DNA from: Lojkania enalia
Lineage: Eukaryota; Ascomycota; Dothideomycetes; Pleosporales
Reading direction: 5' to 3'
DNA length: 64,000 nucleotides
Assembly (NCBI GenBank): GCA_010094045.1
Contig: ML986597.1
Coordinates: 31,965-95,964, forward strand
Below are positions 1 through 13,154 of this stretch, one piece after another. Each line of letters begins with the position of its first letter. Positions within the stretch are counted from its first letter, which is position 1. The notes below the pieces were generated by a model. That model was not told where the DNA came from. It worked only from the letters and a program-made list of their open reading frames with translations, and made no database searches. Made by a program: the position numbers and the translations under genes.

Positions 1-1900
1 CTTTAATAAGCTCTGCTATACTATAATAGGTATTATAATATCTAGCACCCTAAATAAATATACTAACCTAATTTTCCTATATAATACTAATCTATATTAC
101 CTATCTAGCAACTACTATAAATAACTAAAGTATTATACTACTTACTAAAAGGACCTAAATATTATAGAACTTAATACTTCTAGCTATATACCTATAAGCT
201 CTAATAAATAAAAAAGGCGCTGTTATAAAAGATACTATTATAAGTATAATAGTAAGAGATATATTTTGCTAGAATATAGCACCCCTCTACTATTAATCTA
301 TTAAGGGTTTTAAAGCTCTACTATACCTTATAGGTTCTACTCTTAATCTTTTAACTAATCCTCTAACTAATCTTTAATATACTTATTATTCTATAAATAT
401 AACTATTACTCTTACTTTTAAATATAGCTAGTTTTACTAACTAGAATGTTACTAAAAAGTCTATTTTAGAAGTAAGTTACTTTTTAAGACTATATCTATA
501 CTAAATCTCTATATATTTATAGAACTAGCTTCTATAAAAATAGTTATAGAACTATTAGATTCTAGCTTCTTTCTTAATCTATTAAGACCTAGTCTAGTAA
601 GATATTAATATTCTTATTAATACTAGAGCTACTAGTTATAGCTATATCTATAGAGACCTTATATATACTCTAAAACTCTAAAAGATATAACTTCTATATA
701 ATCTATATTTAACTAGCTTTAATAGAGAAGTCTTTTATAAGAGAACTATCTTCTATTTAGTTATTTTAACCCTCTAATACCTAAACTATTTAGAGATAGT
801 ATATTTCTATATAATTATACTAGAAAAATACTAGTTAATTCTAGGATAGTTATAGATATATAAGTATTATATAAACCTAGACTATAAGAATAAATAGCTA
901 GTTTTTACCGCTAACTAATACCTAACTTAATATTTATAATCTACTAGTACTATTATCTACTAATAGGCTATTTAAATAGTTATTAAAAACTATAAACTAT
1001 TTAAACCTAATATAAAGGGAGATTCTAAAGTAACTAATTTATAACTCCTATATAGTCTAAAACTTAGGTAGTACTATTTAAAGCTCTACCTATTAAGTTA
1101 TATCTAATATAATTACTAGCTGCTTAAAATACTATATTAGTTAAAAGAACTTAAAATTAAAACTAATTTAATTTTAGACGAAGATTATAGTTAAAAAGAT
1201 CTATCTAAACTTAAATATCTAAAGTCTATACTATAGTTAGATATATATTATATAAGTACCGTATTACTAGTTTAACTCTCTTAATAATCTAACTATAAAA
1301 TCTTCGCTATATTAATAGTTAATATTAATAAGATTCTAGCTCTAAAAGTATATACTAATTCTATTATTAAAGTATTTAAAAAATACTATAACCTATTATC
1401 TATCTTTTATATAAAAATATAGATAAGTTACTTAAATAATAACTATATAATTATATAATTAAACTAGAAAATAGTAAGTAAACTAGCTTCGGTCTATTCT
1501 ATAGGATATCCTAGAACGAGTTAAAGGTACTAAAGAAGTATTTTAATAAGAACTTATCTAAGAAATTTATTAGAGTAAACTTATTACTAGTAGTTATACT
1601 TATAATCTTTATAAAGAAATCTAGAGGTAATCTCTGATTTTATATAGACCCTAGAACCCTAAATACTATTACTATTAAAAACTAATACTCGATTCTACTA
1701 ATCTAAGAAACGTTAACCTAATTTAGTAAAGCTAAATACTATATAAAACTTAATATTATTACCACGTTTAATAAACTAAGAATTACTAAAGGAGATAAAT
1801 AGAAGACTATTTTTTATATATACTATTAGCTATTTAAATACTTAGTAATATTCTTTAACCTAGCTAATATTTTAAGTACGTTCTAATACTTTATAAATAA

Positions 1901-2104
1901 TATTATGGGGATTTTCGGCTAGTCTGCCGAGCTGTATTAGATATCGACGTACGATATCACGGTCGATATCACGCCGGATATCACGCTAGATATTAGCTAA
2001 TATACCCCTTTTTCATGTACATAAATATGGCCCGCTGGCCATCTTTAATTAAGTAGTTTAGCTCCTCATCTCCCTCCCTAAGACAAGATTCGCCTCTTAC
2101 TACA
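1901..2104 (+). repeat. 5' LTR of Copia-1
   Basis: 204 bp, starting TATTATGGGG (TGTTATGGGG in Copia-2) and ending CTTACTACA. It holds a GATATC-type motif repeated five times at about 12-bp spacing (starts 1940, 1953, 1965, 1977, 1989). Confidence 0.95.
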
Positions 2105-2378
2105 GTTATAAGCCCGGTTACCGCACTAAAATAGCTGCAACTTAATTTATATATTGCGATCGATATCGCTCCTTTTTTGTTTAGTATTGTAATATCGCGA
2201 TATTATTATCGTTATCGTTTACCAACGATTTTTTTGGGCACTTAGCTATCAGAATTACATGTAAATTCTATACTTTATAAGCCTATCAACACGCTGTATC
2301 GCGTTTAAGGCTATTTTATTCTCCAGTATCGATATATTCTAGTATATTTCTGGTGTTGTAACGGTTGCATACTCCTCT

Positions 2379-5300
2379 ATAGTTATATCTAAAAAGAAGA
2401 TACTTAATACTCCTAGTAATTAGGAGGATTAGCTTAAGTAGCGTAAACTAACAGCTAGTAGGCTGAGGGTATAGGAATATTTAGATCTAAGCGTACCTCC
2501 TAAAGAGGTTAAAATCTATAGGCTAGAACCTCCCCTCCTTAATATAGGTGAGTTCCGGACCCCGAAGATAAATCTAGAAGGGGAAATAGAAAGATACCCC
2601 TCTAGTAGAGTTATATATAAGGAGATGACCTTAATATAAATAACAGATTGGAACTGGGCAAGAAACTAGTATAACTAATAGAGGAAGGATTAGATTAAGA
2701 TTAACAACGCTCTCCGTACTATATATAGCGATATCTTAACGATAATATCGCCTTAATATAAAGCAATACTTAGCAACAATATAACTAGCTATAAGATTCT
2801 TAGAATCTTATAGGAAAAGTTAGCGCCTATTATCGAGTCGAGGGAGTAACTAATCTAGAAGGAATATTAAGCTCTCCTTAAGTACCCAACCGATAGAGAG
2901 GTAGAGAAGTAGCTAAATTAGTAGAATCAGGTAATCCGTTATACTAAGGCTGCTAGCTTAGCAGAAGTTTAGGGCCTTAGAGTAGAAAAGGATTTTCTTC
3001 TAACGGTTGTTAAGAAAGATAAGGTGTGGGCGCTAATCTATATAGTACCGATTAACGCTAAAAATGAGCCAGGTGGGATTAATTAACTAATTCCTATAAT
3101 TAAACAATTAGTATACTAATATACTAATTACTATAGATATTTTAATCTATAGAAGGCGCTCGGCTCGTTCGCAGCTTTACGATATCTATTAATTTCTTAA
3201 GTAAATTCTAATAGTGCTGCGCAGTAGCTTTAAGAAAAATCTAGTTCGCGATCGTGTACTCTACTACTCTACTTCTATAAGAAGCGGTACTTCTAGAGTA
3301 ATTGCGAGTACGTAAACGAATCGATTAGGCTACTAAACTGGGTACTAGATTAGGAAATACTAAAAGCCTGAGATGATATCTTAAATAGAAATAACTAGGG
3401 GAAAAAGAATACCCTAAAGGTAAATATAGAAAAATATAAGAAGTTAAAATCCTCGTTTAATAGTAAGGCCTCTATAAAAGCTATTAGCCTCTAGGGAAAT
3501 ACCCAGGTGATTTAAAGGGGCAATTTTTCAGCGAGTACTACCCCTAAGAAAGAAGATACTAGTATCCTAAATCGGTAGATACTTAATCTAGATTCTAATA
3601 TCTATATATACAACTCTAAGGCTTTTAGTTAGTAGACTACTTAGATGGTAAATTCTAAAGATAAAATTGCTGCGGGAGGTAGTATATACCCTATATTAGA
3701 ATAGGGTACTATTGTAATTATAATTAATTCTCCTACGGGCCTGAGGGATATTAAGCTAATAGAAGTTGCTTACGTCCCTTAGTTGCTAACTAATATAATA
3801 GCCCTGATTAGAAATAGAAAATAGAGTATCTAGTTCGACTTAGGCAGAGATTACCTTTACTAGTATAATTACTATAATATTGTTTGTTATTTAGAGTTGT
3901 TTAACAGCTACTAGCTACTAGATATAAACCTAGTAAAAAGGTCTCTACTCGATTCGCTTTCCGGATATAAGATAGTTGCAGTAATTAAGGAAAAGCTCTT
4001 CTATCGCCAGCGACTAATATAAATTGTTTCTTTAGCTGAAGTATACTAATTATTAGGCTACCTAGGTAGAGATTTAGTATTAGCCCTGCCTTAAGCAGCT
4101 GAGAGTATCTAGTTGAGTAATTAGGAAGTACTAGTATAGCGAGATTGCTAGATATATATATAAGCGAAGTTATTATAGTAGATTAGCCGGCGTAGTTAGC
4201 TTCACCTAGCTACTAAACTATTTAAGAGAATCGCGATTGATATTATACAACTTTAGAAGGACTGCGAGAGGTGTTATAATAGTAAGAGATACCTATTTTA
4301 TGCAGTTAATTAGGTGTTCTAGTAGTATAAGGGATTTATAATATATAATTAGTTAAAATCTACCCTCGTAAAAGCCTTTAAAATACTATTAGCAAAAATT
4401 GAATAATAGTATAAAAGAAAGATCGTATATATTTATATAGATAATAACTTAAGCTTCTTAGAACTTATAGAAGTATTACTTAATTAAAGAATTGCAATTA
4501 AAGCTTGCGCGCCTCGTATACCTAAGTAGAATAGTCTAGCGGAGTAAGTAGAATACTAAATTATGACCCGCGCGCGCGCTCTCGTGATAGAAGGTAATAT
4601 CTCTAATAAATACGCTAACAAATTAGCTTATACAGCGATATACCTACTTAATAGGACGCTGATTATAAGCCTTTAATTTAAAACCCTATATAAGGCCGTT
4701 TTTAGCTATAAACTGTCTCTTGCTCACCTTTAGGTTATAGGATCGCGAGTATACGTTTTGGATAAAACTCTATTAAGAGGCGATAAACTGGTATTATAGG
4801 TACTAATCGGGAAACTCTTGCGATATAGGAGTACGAATATATACCGAATACTAATTCCGAAACTAAAACGGGTATTTAATACCAGGGATGTTGTATTTGG
4901 CGATATTATATCTAGTAAGGAGGAGGAATATCCGCCAAAAGAATCCTTAGAGAAGATTCTTTTTTAAATTAACGATATTGAGAGCTCTATTAATAGTAGC
5001 AACGATAAAACGATTAAAGTTGTAGAAGCGATCTACGAGGATCGGCTGCCTAATTAAGATATCTCTACTAAGTCAGTAGGCAATTTAATTAGTAAGAAGG
5101 CTTATTAGTAGGAGAATACTATTTTTAAAGAACAAATCGACGATATTACTAGTAATTAGGGACTCCTAACGCTAGAATTAACACCAGTACTAGTACTAAG
5201 AAATCAGGATACCCCTGTAGCGCTGCTAGTAGATAGTAAAGATACTGCGTTTAGCGATAATTTGCTATAAAGATAGCAACTATCACCTCCTTATACTTCT

Positions 5301-7154
5301 ATACTCTTAAGAAGAACAAATAATACCCTGCGGAGGGAAGAAATTAGTAGCTAAATATCGAGGGATAATATAATCTAGGGAGGTAGGTCTTTACACAGCC
5401 GCAGGCCGCTTTAGTTATACTTTACTACCTTTGCAGTACTGTCTAATAGCGAGCTAATACTGGCAAATTATATAAAGGAAACTCGTACTATTAGAAAATA
5501 TTATCGCAATCAACTTCTACTAGAACTAAAGTACTATAAGGATCTAAAGAATTACTCTTTCGGTACTAGCTTCTATAAGGCCTATCGCGCTAAGTTATAG
5601 AAGTAGGAGGATATAGATATCTAGTAAAAGGTAATAATCCTCTAAGACTCTACTAAAATTCTTCTAGTAATGTGGGTATTCGTATATAAATTTAATAAGG
5701 ACGGTTTTCTATACAAATTTAAGACTAGATTAGTCGTATGCAGCGATCTACAATCTTAATAGGGAGATATTTATACTACTATACTAGCTGCACGAACCTT
5801 TCGCTTTCTAATATTAATTGCAACTTATTTTAAACTTAATATATACCAGTTTGATGTCGTTAACGTGTTCTTTAACTACCGATTAGATAGGTTAATATAT
5901 ATTTATATACTAGAAGGTTTCGTATATAAGTATAGAAAATATCTACAACTATAGAAAGTTATATATAGCCTTAAGGATGCTCCAAAACTTTGGTATTATA
6001 AGCTAGATAGGACTCTAAGGTAATTAGGCCTTAAAATAGTACTAGGAATATCTTACTTATACGTAAACGACAAGCTAATCGTCTTTTTTTATATTAATAA
6101 TATCGTAATCCTAGTTTACCTATTAAATATCTCTACTAAGCAGAAATTTGAATCGTAATTAAGTAATAAATACGAACTTCGATCCCTCGGAAATCTAAAT
6201 TAGTTTCTAGGAGTTCGAGTCGTATATAATATACAGTAGTATAAGACCTAGCTGCTATAAGACTTATTTATTAATAAGGTAGCAGCGCGATTTAATATTA
6301 CGGTTAATAAGAAGGCGCTGAGTACGCCTCTATACGAGAATATACTGCTAGCTGCTACTAAGAAATCCTCTAATAGGATATCTTACTACTAACAACTAAT
6401 TAGTTATCTAGCCTAGATTGTAGTTTTTATACGCTTTAATATCGCGTGAGCATACTTAATGTTATTATAATACTTTTAGAATTCTAGCAATTATTATATT
6501 AATACTGCCTTAAGGGTATAGCAATATCTAATTAATACGAAGTACTTAGCAATTATAGTAATAGCTGATAATATATAAAACACCTCTACTATCAGCTAGA
6601 GTAGTAATACTAATTATATTAACCCCGTAGAGTAATTACTATTCTATAGTATATCTAATACAGCCTTCGGCGATAATCCTAATACTCGTCGAAGTTCCTA
6701 CAGCTATATATTTCAACTTTTTAGAATGCTAATCGATTGAAAAGCCTTAATTCAGCATACGGTTATAAAATCGACTACTGAGGCAGAATTATTAGCACTA
6801 TTAGTCGCCGGATTAGAAATAGAGTAGTAGTAGAAGGCCTTCGCTTTACTGCGCTTCTATATTAATACGCAACTAGTACTACTTTATAATAATTAACAAA
6901 TAGTAGATATCGTAAATAAGCTATCTAAGCGTTTTAATACCAAACTTCGCTATATGGATATATACTAGCACTGGCTACGTTAAGAAGTAGTAGAGCAGAG
7001 ACTTACAATCAGTTAGCAACCAACAAATCTAATGCTAGCCGACGGCCTTACAAAAGTTCTGCAGCCGCAACAATACTAAAGGTTTATTAAGCAACTGAAA
7101 ATGGAAGATATTTCAGCTAGAATCGAATCTTAGGAATTTCTATCAGCTAAATAA
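2379..7154 (+). pseudogene. Copia-1 gag-pol polyprotein remnant
   Basis: One reading frame of 1592 codons runs from a probable start (now ATA) to a TAA at 7152-7154 with no length change, broken only by stop codons. Order seen: Gag with a decayed zinc knuckle (about 3270-3320), aspartic protease with an LDxxSNxxxxNS signature (about 3580-3620), GAG-pre-integrase and integrase core (about 4130-4900), a linker reading RVFNTRDVVF (about 4870-4900), RT (about 5640-6240) and RNase H (about 6740-7100). The RT box that should be YVDD reads YINN (about 6089-6100). RNase H retains ESTTEAEL-like and MLADGLTK-like motifs. This is the single-ORF architecture usual for Copia. It cannot be translated as it stands. 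Confidence 0.9.
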
Positions 7155-7350
7155 ATCGATTACTAATAAGAATCTTAGAGGGTAATTAAAAATTGATTAT
7201 AACTCACCCTATATCACATCAAATTGATATTTCTGCAAGCGTACTTAGCTCTACTACTAGTTACTCTATACAATTTACCTCTTTTAGTATAGTATCTACC
7301 TTCATTTTTTTCGACGCAGCTTCTCCTTCGCAGTTAAAGCTGGGGGGGTG

Positions 7351-7554
7351 TATTATAGGGATTTTCGGCTAGTCTGCCGAGCTGTATTAGATATTAACGT
7401 ACGATATCACGGTCGATATCACGCCGGATATTACGCTGGATATCAGCTAATATACCCCTTTTTTATGTACATAAATATGGCCCGCTGGCCATCTTTAATC
7501 AAGCAGTTCAGCTCCTTATCTCCCTCCCTGAGATAAGATTCGCCTCTTACTACA
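7351..7554 (+). repeat. 3' LTR of Copia-1
   Basis: 204 bp, matching the 5' LTR with scattered transitions. A short open frame across it rich in Tyr, His and Gly simply reads through the 12-bp GATATCACG repeats and is not a gene. Confidence 0.95.
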
Positions 7555-10318
7555 AATAATATATTAAGACTATACTTTAATATATTCTATACTACCTATA
7601 TTAATAATATTCTAATATTTAGTAAAAATTTAAAGGATTATAAGTAGTATATTTAACTAGTTCTTAAAGTCTTAAAAGCAAATAGTCTATAGCTTAATAT
7701 AGATAAGTATAAGTTCTACTAGTTAGAAGTAACCTACCTAGGGTATATAATTACTATAGAAAGGATTTATATAGATTAAAGGAAGTTAGAAATAATTGTT
7801 AACTAGAAATACTCTAAGAATATAAAAGATATTTAAGTCTTTATAGGCTTCGCGAACTTCTACTAATAATTTATTAGTAACTTCTTATAAAAAGTCTCCC
7901 TTTTAGTAGCCTTAACTAAGAAGAATACTCGATTTAACTAGAATAATAGCTATTAATATTCCTTCGACTATTTAAAGAATGCCTTTATCACTATATTAAT
8001 TCTCTAATACTTTAACCCTAAACTACTAATAGTAGTAGAAGCTAATATATCTAACTTTATAATAGCTAGTATACTATCCTAGAAAGGTGCTAATAGTAAA
8101 CTAAAACTTATTACCTACTTCTCTAAGTATATAAACTCTACTAAAGGTAACTATAAAATATATAATAAGAAGCTACTTACGATTATCTAATATTTTAAGT
8201 AATAGAGGCCCGAATTAGAAGGTATAGTATTTTTTATAAAGGTGCTAAATAATTATAAGAACTTATAGTACTTTATAATAATAAAGTAGTTAAACTACTA
8301 GTAGGCTTATTAATTAAATTATCTATTAAGGTTTAACTTTAGTATTATATACTAACTCGAAAAACTTAGAGAGAAGTTTAATATCTTAATTTAAAGGTTA
8401 TAAGATAAATTTATATAAAAAAAAGCTTATAGAGGTTATTAATAGATATTACTTTATCCTAAACTATTCTAATAGATAGAAATAGGCTAATTAATTATAG
8501 AGATTATCGACGAAAAATACCTAAATAATAATCTAATCTAAGATATTTTAAAGCTATTAAAAGAAGGAGCCTATTAATTTAAGTTTCTAACTCTAGCTAA
8601 CTATAAAGAGTATAATAACTAACTATACTACTAAAATCGACTTATAGTACTAGACTATAATAAGCTAAAGCTTAAACTATTATAAGCTATCTATAACTTA
8701 CTATTTAATAGATACCCTAGTTAAGAAAAGACTTTAAAACTACTCTAGCACGAGTACTATTAGTTAAGAATATTCGACTTAGTATAATAATATATAGGCT
8801 ATTATTATATATACTAAAGAAGTAAGACTTTTAGAGAGAAGTATTATAGATTACTAAAACTATTATCTATACCTAAACGAAGGTTTTAAAATATTTCTAT
8901 AGATTTTATAACTAATCTACTAGAATTAGAAGGTTATACGAATATTATAGTAGTAGTTAATAGGCTTAGTAAGTATAGATACCTAATACTATACGTAAGA
9001 ATCGAAGCTCCTAATATTATCTAACTATTCTATTACTATATATAGGTTTACTATAGACTACTATATACTATTATATCCGACTATAGAATATAATTTATCT
9101 TTACCTTCTATTAAGAGCTTTATAGATAGCTATAAATTAATATATATATATTAACTAGTTTCTATCTAAAGACTAATAGCTAAATAGAAAATACTAATAT
9201 AGTAATAGAATAAAATAAGTTTTCTAAACTTATACTAGCTGTAAATAAGATAACTAGGTTAAATAGCTACTAATAGTATAGTTTAAAGTAAATAATATAG
9301 TATCTAAATTAATAAAAGTTTCTCTATTTCTAGCCTACTTTAACTAGTACCTTTAAATAGGCTTCGAGCTGCTTATAGGAATCTATTAACTATTAAAGTA
9401 GTCTCTAATAGCTTAGAAAGCTAATAGACTAGTTAATAAAATAAAGAATATTATAGAGTATATTAGAGAAGAACTTACCTAGGTATAAGTATTTTAATAA
9501 AAGTATACTAACTATAAGCACGTACTAGCCTCTAACTACTAGATTAGTAATCTAGTCTAGCTAGACGCTAGAAATATACGTATATAAAGACCGTTAAAAA
9601 GTTTAACTAGAAGAATATAGGCCCCTATAAGGTTATTGTAAAAGTATTCTTATACGCTTATAGATTAAAACTACTTAAATCGGCTAAAATATATCCTATA
9701 TTCTATATATTACTATTATAGTTAGTATTTAAGTTATCTAACTATTTATTTAGTTAATAAGTATATAACCCTAAACCTATTAAAATTAATAGAAAACTAG
9801 AATACCTTATTAAGTAAATAGAAGACCTCTACTATAATTAATAGAGATGCCGGTATAAATATCTAATTAAGTAGACTAGCTATTATAACCTAGAATAGTA
9901 CCTAGCTAGTAATTTTGCTAAGATAACTGCTGTAAAAGATTACTACGCTAGAAATTTAAATAAATAAAACCCGAATATAAAATTATATCTAGAATCTTAA
10001 TTAGGCGCTAGAATCTAATCTAAATATATTCCTAAACGCTTATAATAATACTACTACTAATTCTTAATATAGTACTATTATATAAATTAAACTAATCTAA
10101 TCTTTAATATAATACTACTATTAACTATTAGTCGCGCTAATATATATATAATCTAGCCTAATCCCTAGCATAGTACTATTATTTAATAATAACTAATTAT
10201 ACTAATATATTTATAACTTTAACTAATACTAGTATTAATAACTACTACTTGATTATAAATAACCTAAATATAATATAAAGACCTAACTTATAGAAGCTTA
10301 TAATTAAGAAGAGGGTAC

Positions 10319-10591
10319 TATTATAATAACACCGCGATACCTCTATACTTATACTACTCTTACTATAATACCCGAATTAGCTACTAGTAACAGTTATTAG
10401 CTGCTAGCTAGAATATAACTAATTTATTATAACTATAATAGAGGAAGGTTTTACTAACCCGGCTAGCCTATATAGTAGTATAGATCTAACTTCTATAAAA
10501 ACCTATATAATATAGATATTTCTATTTTTTATATAACGTTTTAATATTTATATATAGTATATAGTAATAGAGTTAACTACTTAAAGTATAA
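10319..10591 (+). repeat. 3' LTR of Gypsy-A1, cut by the gap
   Basis: Matches the 304-bp LTR of Gypsy-A5 from its first base (TATTATAATAAC, from an inferred TGTTACGG start). A purine-rich tract lies just upstream. About 30 bp of the LTR are missing into the run of N. Confidence 0.9.
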
Positions 10592-11151
10592 NNNNNNNNN
10601 NNNNNNNNNNNNNNNNNNNNNNNNNNNNNNNNNNNNNNNNNNNNNNNNNNNNNNNNNNNNNNNNNNNNNNNNNNNNNNNNNNNNNNNNNNNNNNNNNNNN
10701 NNNNNNNNNNNNNNNNNNNNNNNNNNNNNNNNNNNNNNNNNNNNNNNNNNNNNNNNNNNNNNNNNNNNNNNNNNNNNNNNNNNNNNNNNNNNNNNNNNNN
10801 NNNNNNNNNNNNNNNNNNNNNNNNNNNNNNNNNNNNNNNNNNNNNNNNNNNNNNNNNNNNNNNNNNNNNNNNNNNNNNNNNNNNNNNNNNNNNNNNNNNN
10901 NNNNNNNNNNNNNNNNNNNNNNNNNNNNNNNNNNNNNNNNNNNNNNNNNNNNNNNNNNNNNNNNNNNNNNNNNNNNNNNNNNNNNNNNNNNNNNNNNNNN
11001 NNNNNNNNNNNNNNNNNNNNNNNNNNNNNNNNNNNNNNNNNNNNNNNNNNNNNNNNNNNNNNNNNNNNNNNNNNNNNNNNNNNNNNNNNNNNNNNNNNNN
11101 NNNNNNNNNNNNNNNNNNNNNNNNNNNNNNNNNNNNNNNNNNNNNNNNNNN
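10592..11151. other. Assembly gap (560 N)
   Basis: Run of unknown bases between the truncated 3' LTR of Gypsy-A1 and the interior of pogo element P2. By comparison with full copies it should hold about 30 bp of LTR and about 265 bp of P2 5' end. The rest, if the gap size is real, is unaccounted for. Any open frame across it is an artefact. Confidence 1.
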
Positions 11152-11530
11152 AGCTTATAGTAACCGAAAAATAAACAATTATATAATATATTCTTAACCT
11201 TAATTAACAAGAATTTATACCCCGGCTATATAAGGTAGTAGATATAATAGATAAACTATTAGGCGTATATAATAGAATATTTATAAGAAAGAATTAGTTT
11301 AAATAATTTATAGCGTATATAAATAAGTTTAAAATAGCTTTTAATTAAGTAAAAGATTACTAAAGAATAAAATAAGAGAATCTAGAGGTTATTAATATAT
11401 ATTATAGCTAAGCTATTTATAATTAGCTTTTTAATAGGTTTAAAGATATATATATAATATATCTTATATTTCTAGTTAATAGACGTAGTTTTTCCAACTC
11501 TTATTAGAACTAGCTAGTTCTAATAATATA

Positions 11531-11706
11531 TAATTTAAACTTATATAAGATATAATTTAAACTTATATAAGATATAATTTAAACTTATATAAGATATAAT
11601 TTAAACTTATATAAGATATAATTTAAACTTATATAAGATATAATTTAAACTTATATAAGATATAATTTAAACTTATATAAGATATAATTTAAACTTATAT
11701 AAGATA
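11531..11706. repeat. Minisatellite: eight perfect 22-bp tandem units
   Basis: Eight identical copies of a 22-bp unit (TAATTTAAACTTATATAAGA plus TA) start at 11531, 11553, 11575, 11597, 11619, 11641, 11663 and 11685. P1 has a single diverged version of the unit at about 14547, inside its transposase frame. The array is therefore a local expansion in P2. Perfect identity implies expansion after the surrounding RIP damage. Confidence 0.97.
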
Positions 11707-12099
11707 TAATTGTAAAATAAAATATATATAATAATAATATCTATAACTTTAATAAGATAGGCTTTTAGATAAATATTATTAATATTATAAAGATTATTAT
11801 AGGTTTAGAATATCATATAAAGCCTACTCTTATATAGCTAGAAAATTATAAGTAGATTATAATTATCTAGAATATCTATACTACTTATTATAGACGTTTA
11901 TATATAGTTAGTTAATTATACTTTAAGTAGTTAACTCTATTACTATATACTATATATAAATATTAAAATATTATATAAAGAATAGAAATATCTATATTAT
12001 ATAGGTTTTTATAGAAGCTAGGTCTATACTACTATATAGGCTAGCCGGGTCGGTAAAACCTTCCTCTATTATAGTTAAGACAAGTTAGTTATATTCTAG

Positions 12100-12310
12100 T
12101 ATTACGGTATCCTTATATTCCTCCTAACACCTATATATAGCGCGCTCGCTTCAGCGTATATACTTTCTTCTTCTCCTTTATCTTCCTACTTACCTCGCGT
12201 TCAGCTTACTCCTTAGCTATCCTCTTATATAACACCTGAGATCTGTACGTAGCATACTATACTAAGCGTTAGATAAGCCTTATCGTCCCTATTTATAGCC
12301 TCTCGTAATA
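12100..12310. repeat. Left LTR of TRIM-1
   Basis: 211 bp, from TATTACGGTATCC to CTCTCGTAATA. It retains more GC than the right copy and includes a pyrimidine-rich TTTCTTCTTCTCC stretch. Confidence 0.93.
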
Positions 12311-12589
12311 TTAGGATAGCTCGCCTAGTTATATAATAATAGCAGCTAGATAGCTGCTGCGGATCTCTAGATAGAGATTTTTATTATCCCCGTCCGGATT
12401 CTTTCTTCCTTCCTAGCGATGTCTAGCCGGAATATTAGCCTAGTAGCTATCCGGCTGCTCGTACAGCAGCAGTAGTAGAAGCTCTAGAACTAGCTATCGT
12501 CCTCTCTTAATATATTATCGTCCTCCCTTAACGCGTTATCATCCTCTCTCTACTATAGTCTTCGCTTCTTATTCCGCCAGCTTCTTTCT

Positions 12590-13050
12590 ATACTAGTTCC
12601 CCGTTCTATTAGTAATATAATAACTATATTAAGCTTGTTTAGTATATTACTCGTTGTACTAAATACTAGTTTCTATTCTACTAGCTTTTTAAAGAGTTAA
12701 ACGACTCTCTATTCTATTAGTAATATAACTATATTAAGTTTATTTAGTATATTATTTATTATACTAGATGCTAGTTCCTATTCCGCCAGCTCTTTAAAGA
12801 GTTAAACAACTCCCTGTTCTATTATACTAGACGCTAGTTCCCCGTTCTATTAGTAATATAATAACTATATTAAGCTTGTTTAGTATATTACTTATTGTAC
12901 TAGACGCTAGTTTCTATTCCGCCAGCTCCTTAAAGAGTTAAACAACTCCCCGTTCTATTATACTAAACGCTAGTTCTCTATTCTATTAGTAATACGACAA
13001 CTATATTAAGCTTGTTTAGTATATTACTTATTATACTAGACGCTAGCTAG
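12590..13050. repeat. Degenerate tandem repeat inside TRIM-1
   Basis: A unit of roughly 130 bp or less recurs about four times. Each contains GTTCTATTAGTAATA, TATATTAAGCTTGTTTAGTA and a GCCAGCT(C/T)(C/T)TTAAAGAG box. Copies vary in length and carry RIP-type substitutions. No coding potential seen. Confidence 0.75.
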
Positions 13051-13154
13051 CTAGAAATAGTTCTACCCTATATAAAACAGATAACTAGTTATACCGGATT
13101 CTTATATTATAGCTATAATTGTTAATTGTGGCTACTTTCTAAAGAGGGGGGTAC

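Larger units (their letters stand above)
1901..7554 (+). mobile_element. Copia-1: complete Ty1/Copia retrotransposon, RIP-inactivated
   Basis: A full-length Copia element of 5654 bp with two 204-bp LTRs and a 5-bp target duplication AATAA (1896-1900 and 7555-7559). The empty site is seen in Gypsy-A5 at about 38366-38385, which confirms the boundaries. The insertion cuts Gypsy-A1 within RT, just before the YIDD box. A polypurine tract with seven G (about 7338-7348) precedes the 3' LTR. The element has exactly the same length and internal spacing as Copia-2, so the two copies differ essentially by substitutions. It is less eroded than the surrounding Gypsy-A, as expected for a younger insertion. 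Confidence 0.95.
1..10591 (+). mobile_element. Gypsy-A copy A1, RIP-degraded Ty3/Gypsy element, 5' cut by window edge, split by Copia-1
   Basis: A dead Ty3/Gypsy (chromovirus-type) retrotransposon. It enters the window inside gag, is split at 1900/7560 by Copia-1, and runs into the N gap within its 3' LTR. It is collinear with the complete copy at 35438-41459, which gives the order gag, protease, reverse transcriptase (RT), RNase H, integrase, chromodomain. RT is readable at about 1490-1900 and 7560-7700. The catalytic YIDD box is at about 7597-7608 and reads YINN, so both Asp have become Asn. Integrase core remnants lie at about 8880-9400 and a chromodomain at about 9790-9960. Stops occur throughout and mostly match CAA/CAG to TAA/TAG or TGG to TAG changes, as RIP produces. 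No function is expected. Confidence 0.9.

Noticed and set aside
7348..7536. Tyr/His/Gly-rich 62-codon frame
   Set aside because: A translation of the 12-bp repeat array in the Copia-1 3' LTR, not a peptide gene.
10581..11210. 209-codon open frame on the minus strand
   Set aside because: It is almost entirely the run of N, so there is no coding evidence.
11531..11706. CRISPR-like direct repeats
   Set aside because: Units are contiguous without spacers and the genome is fungal; this is a minisatellite.
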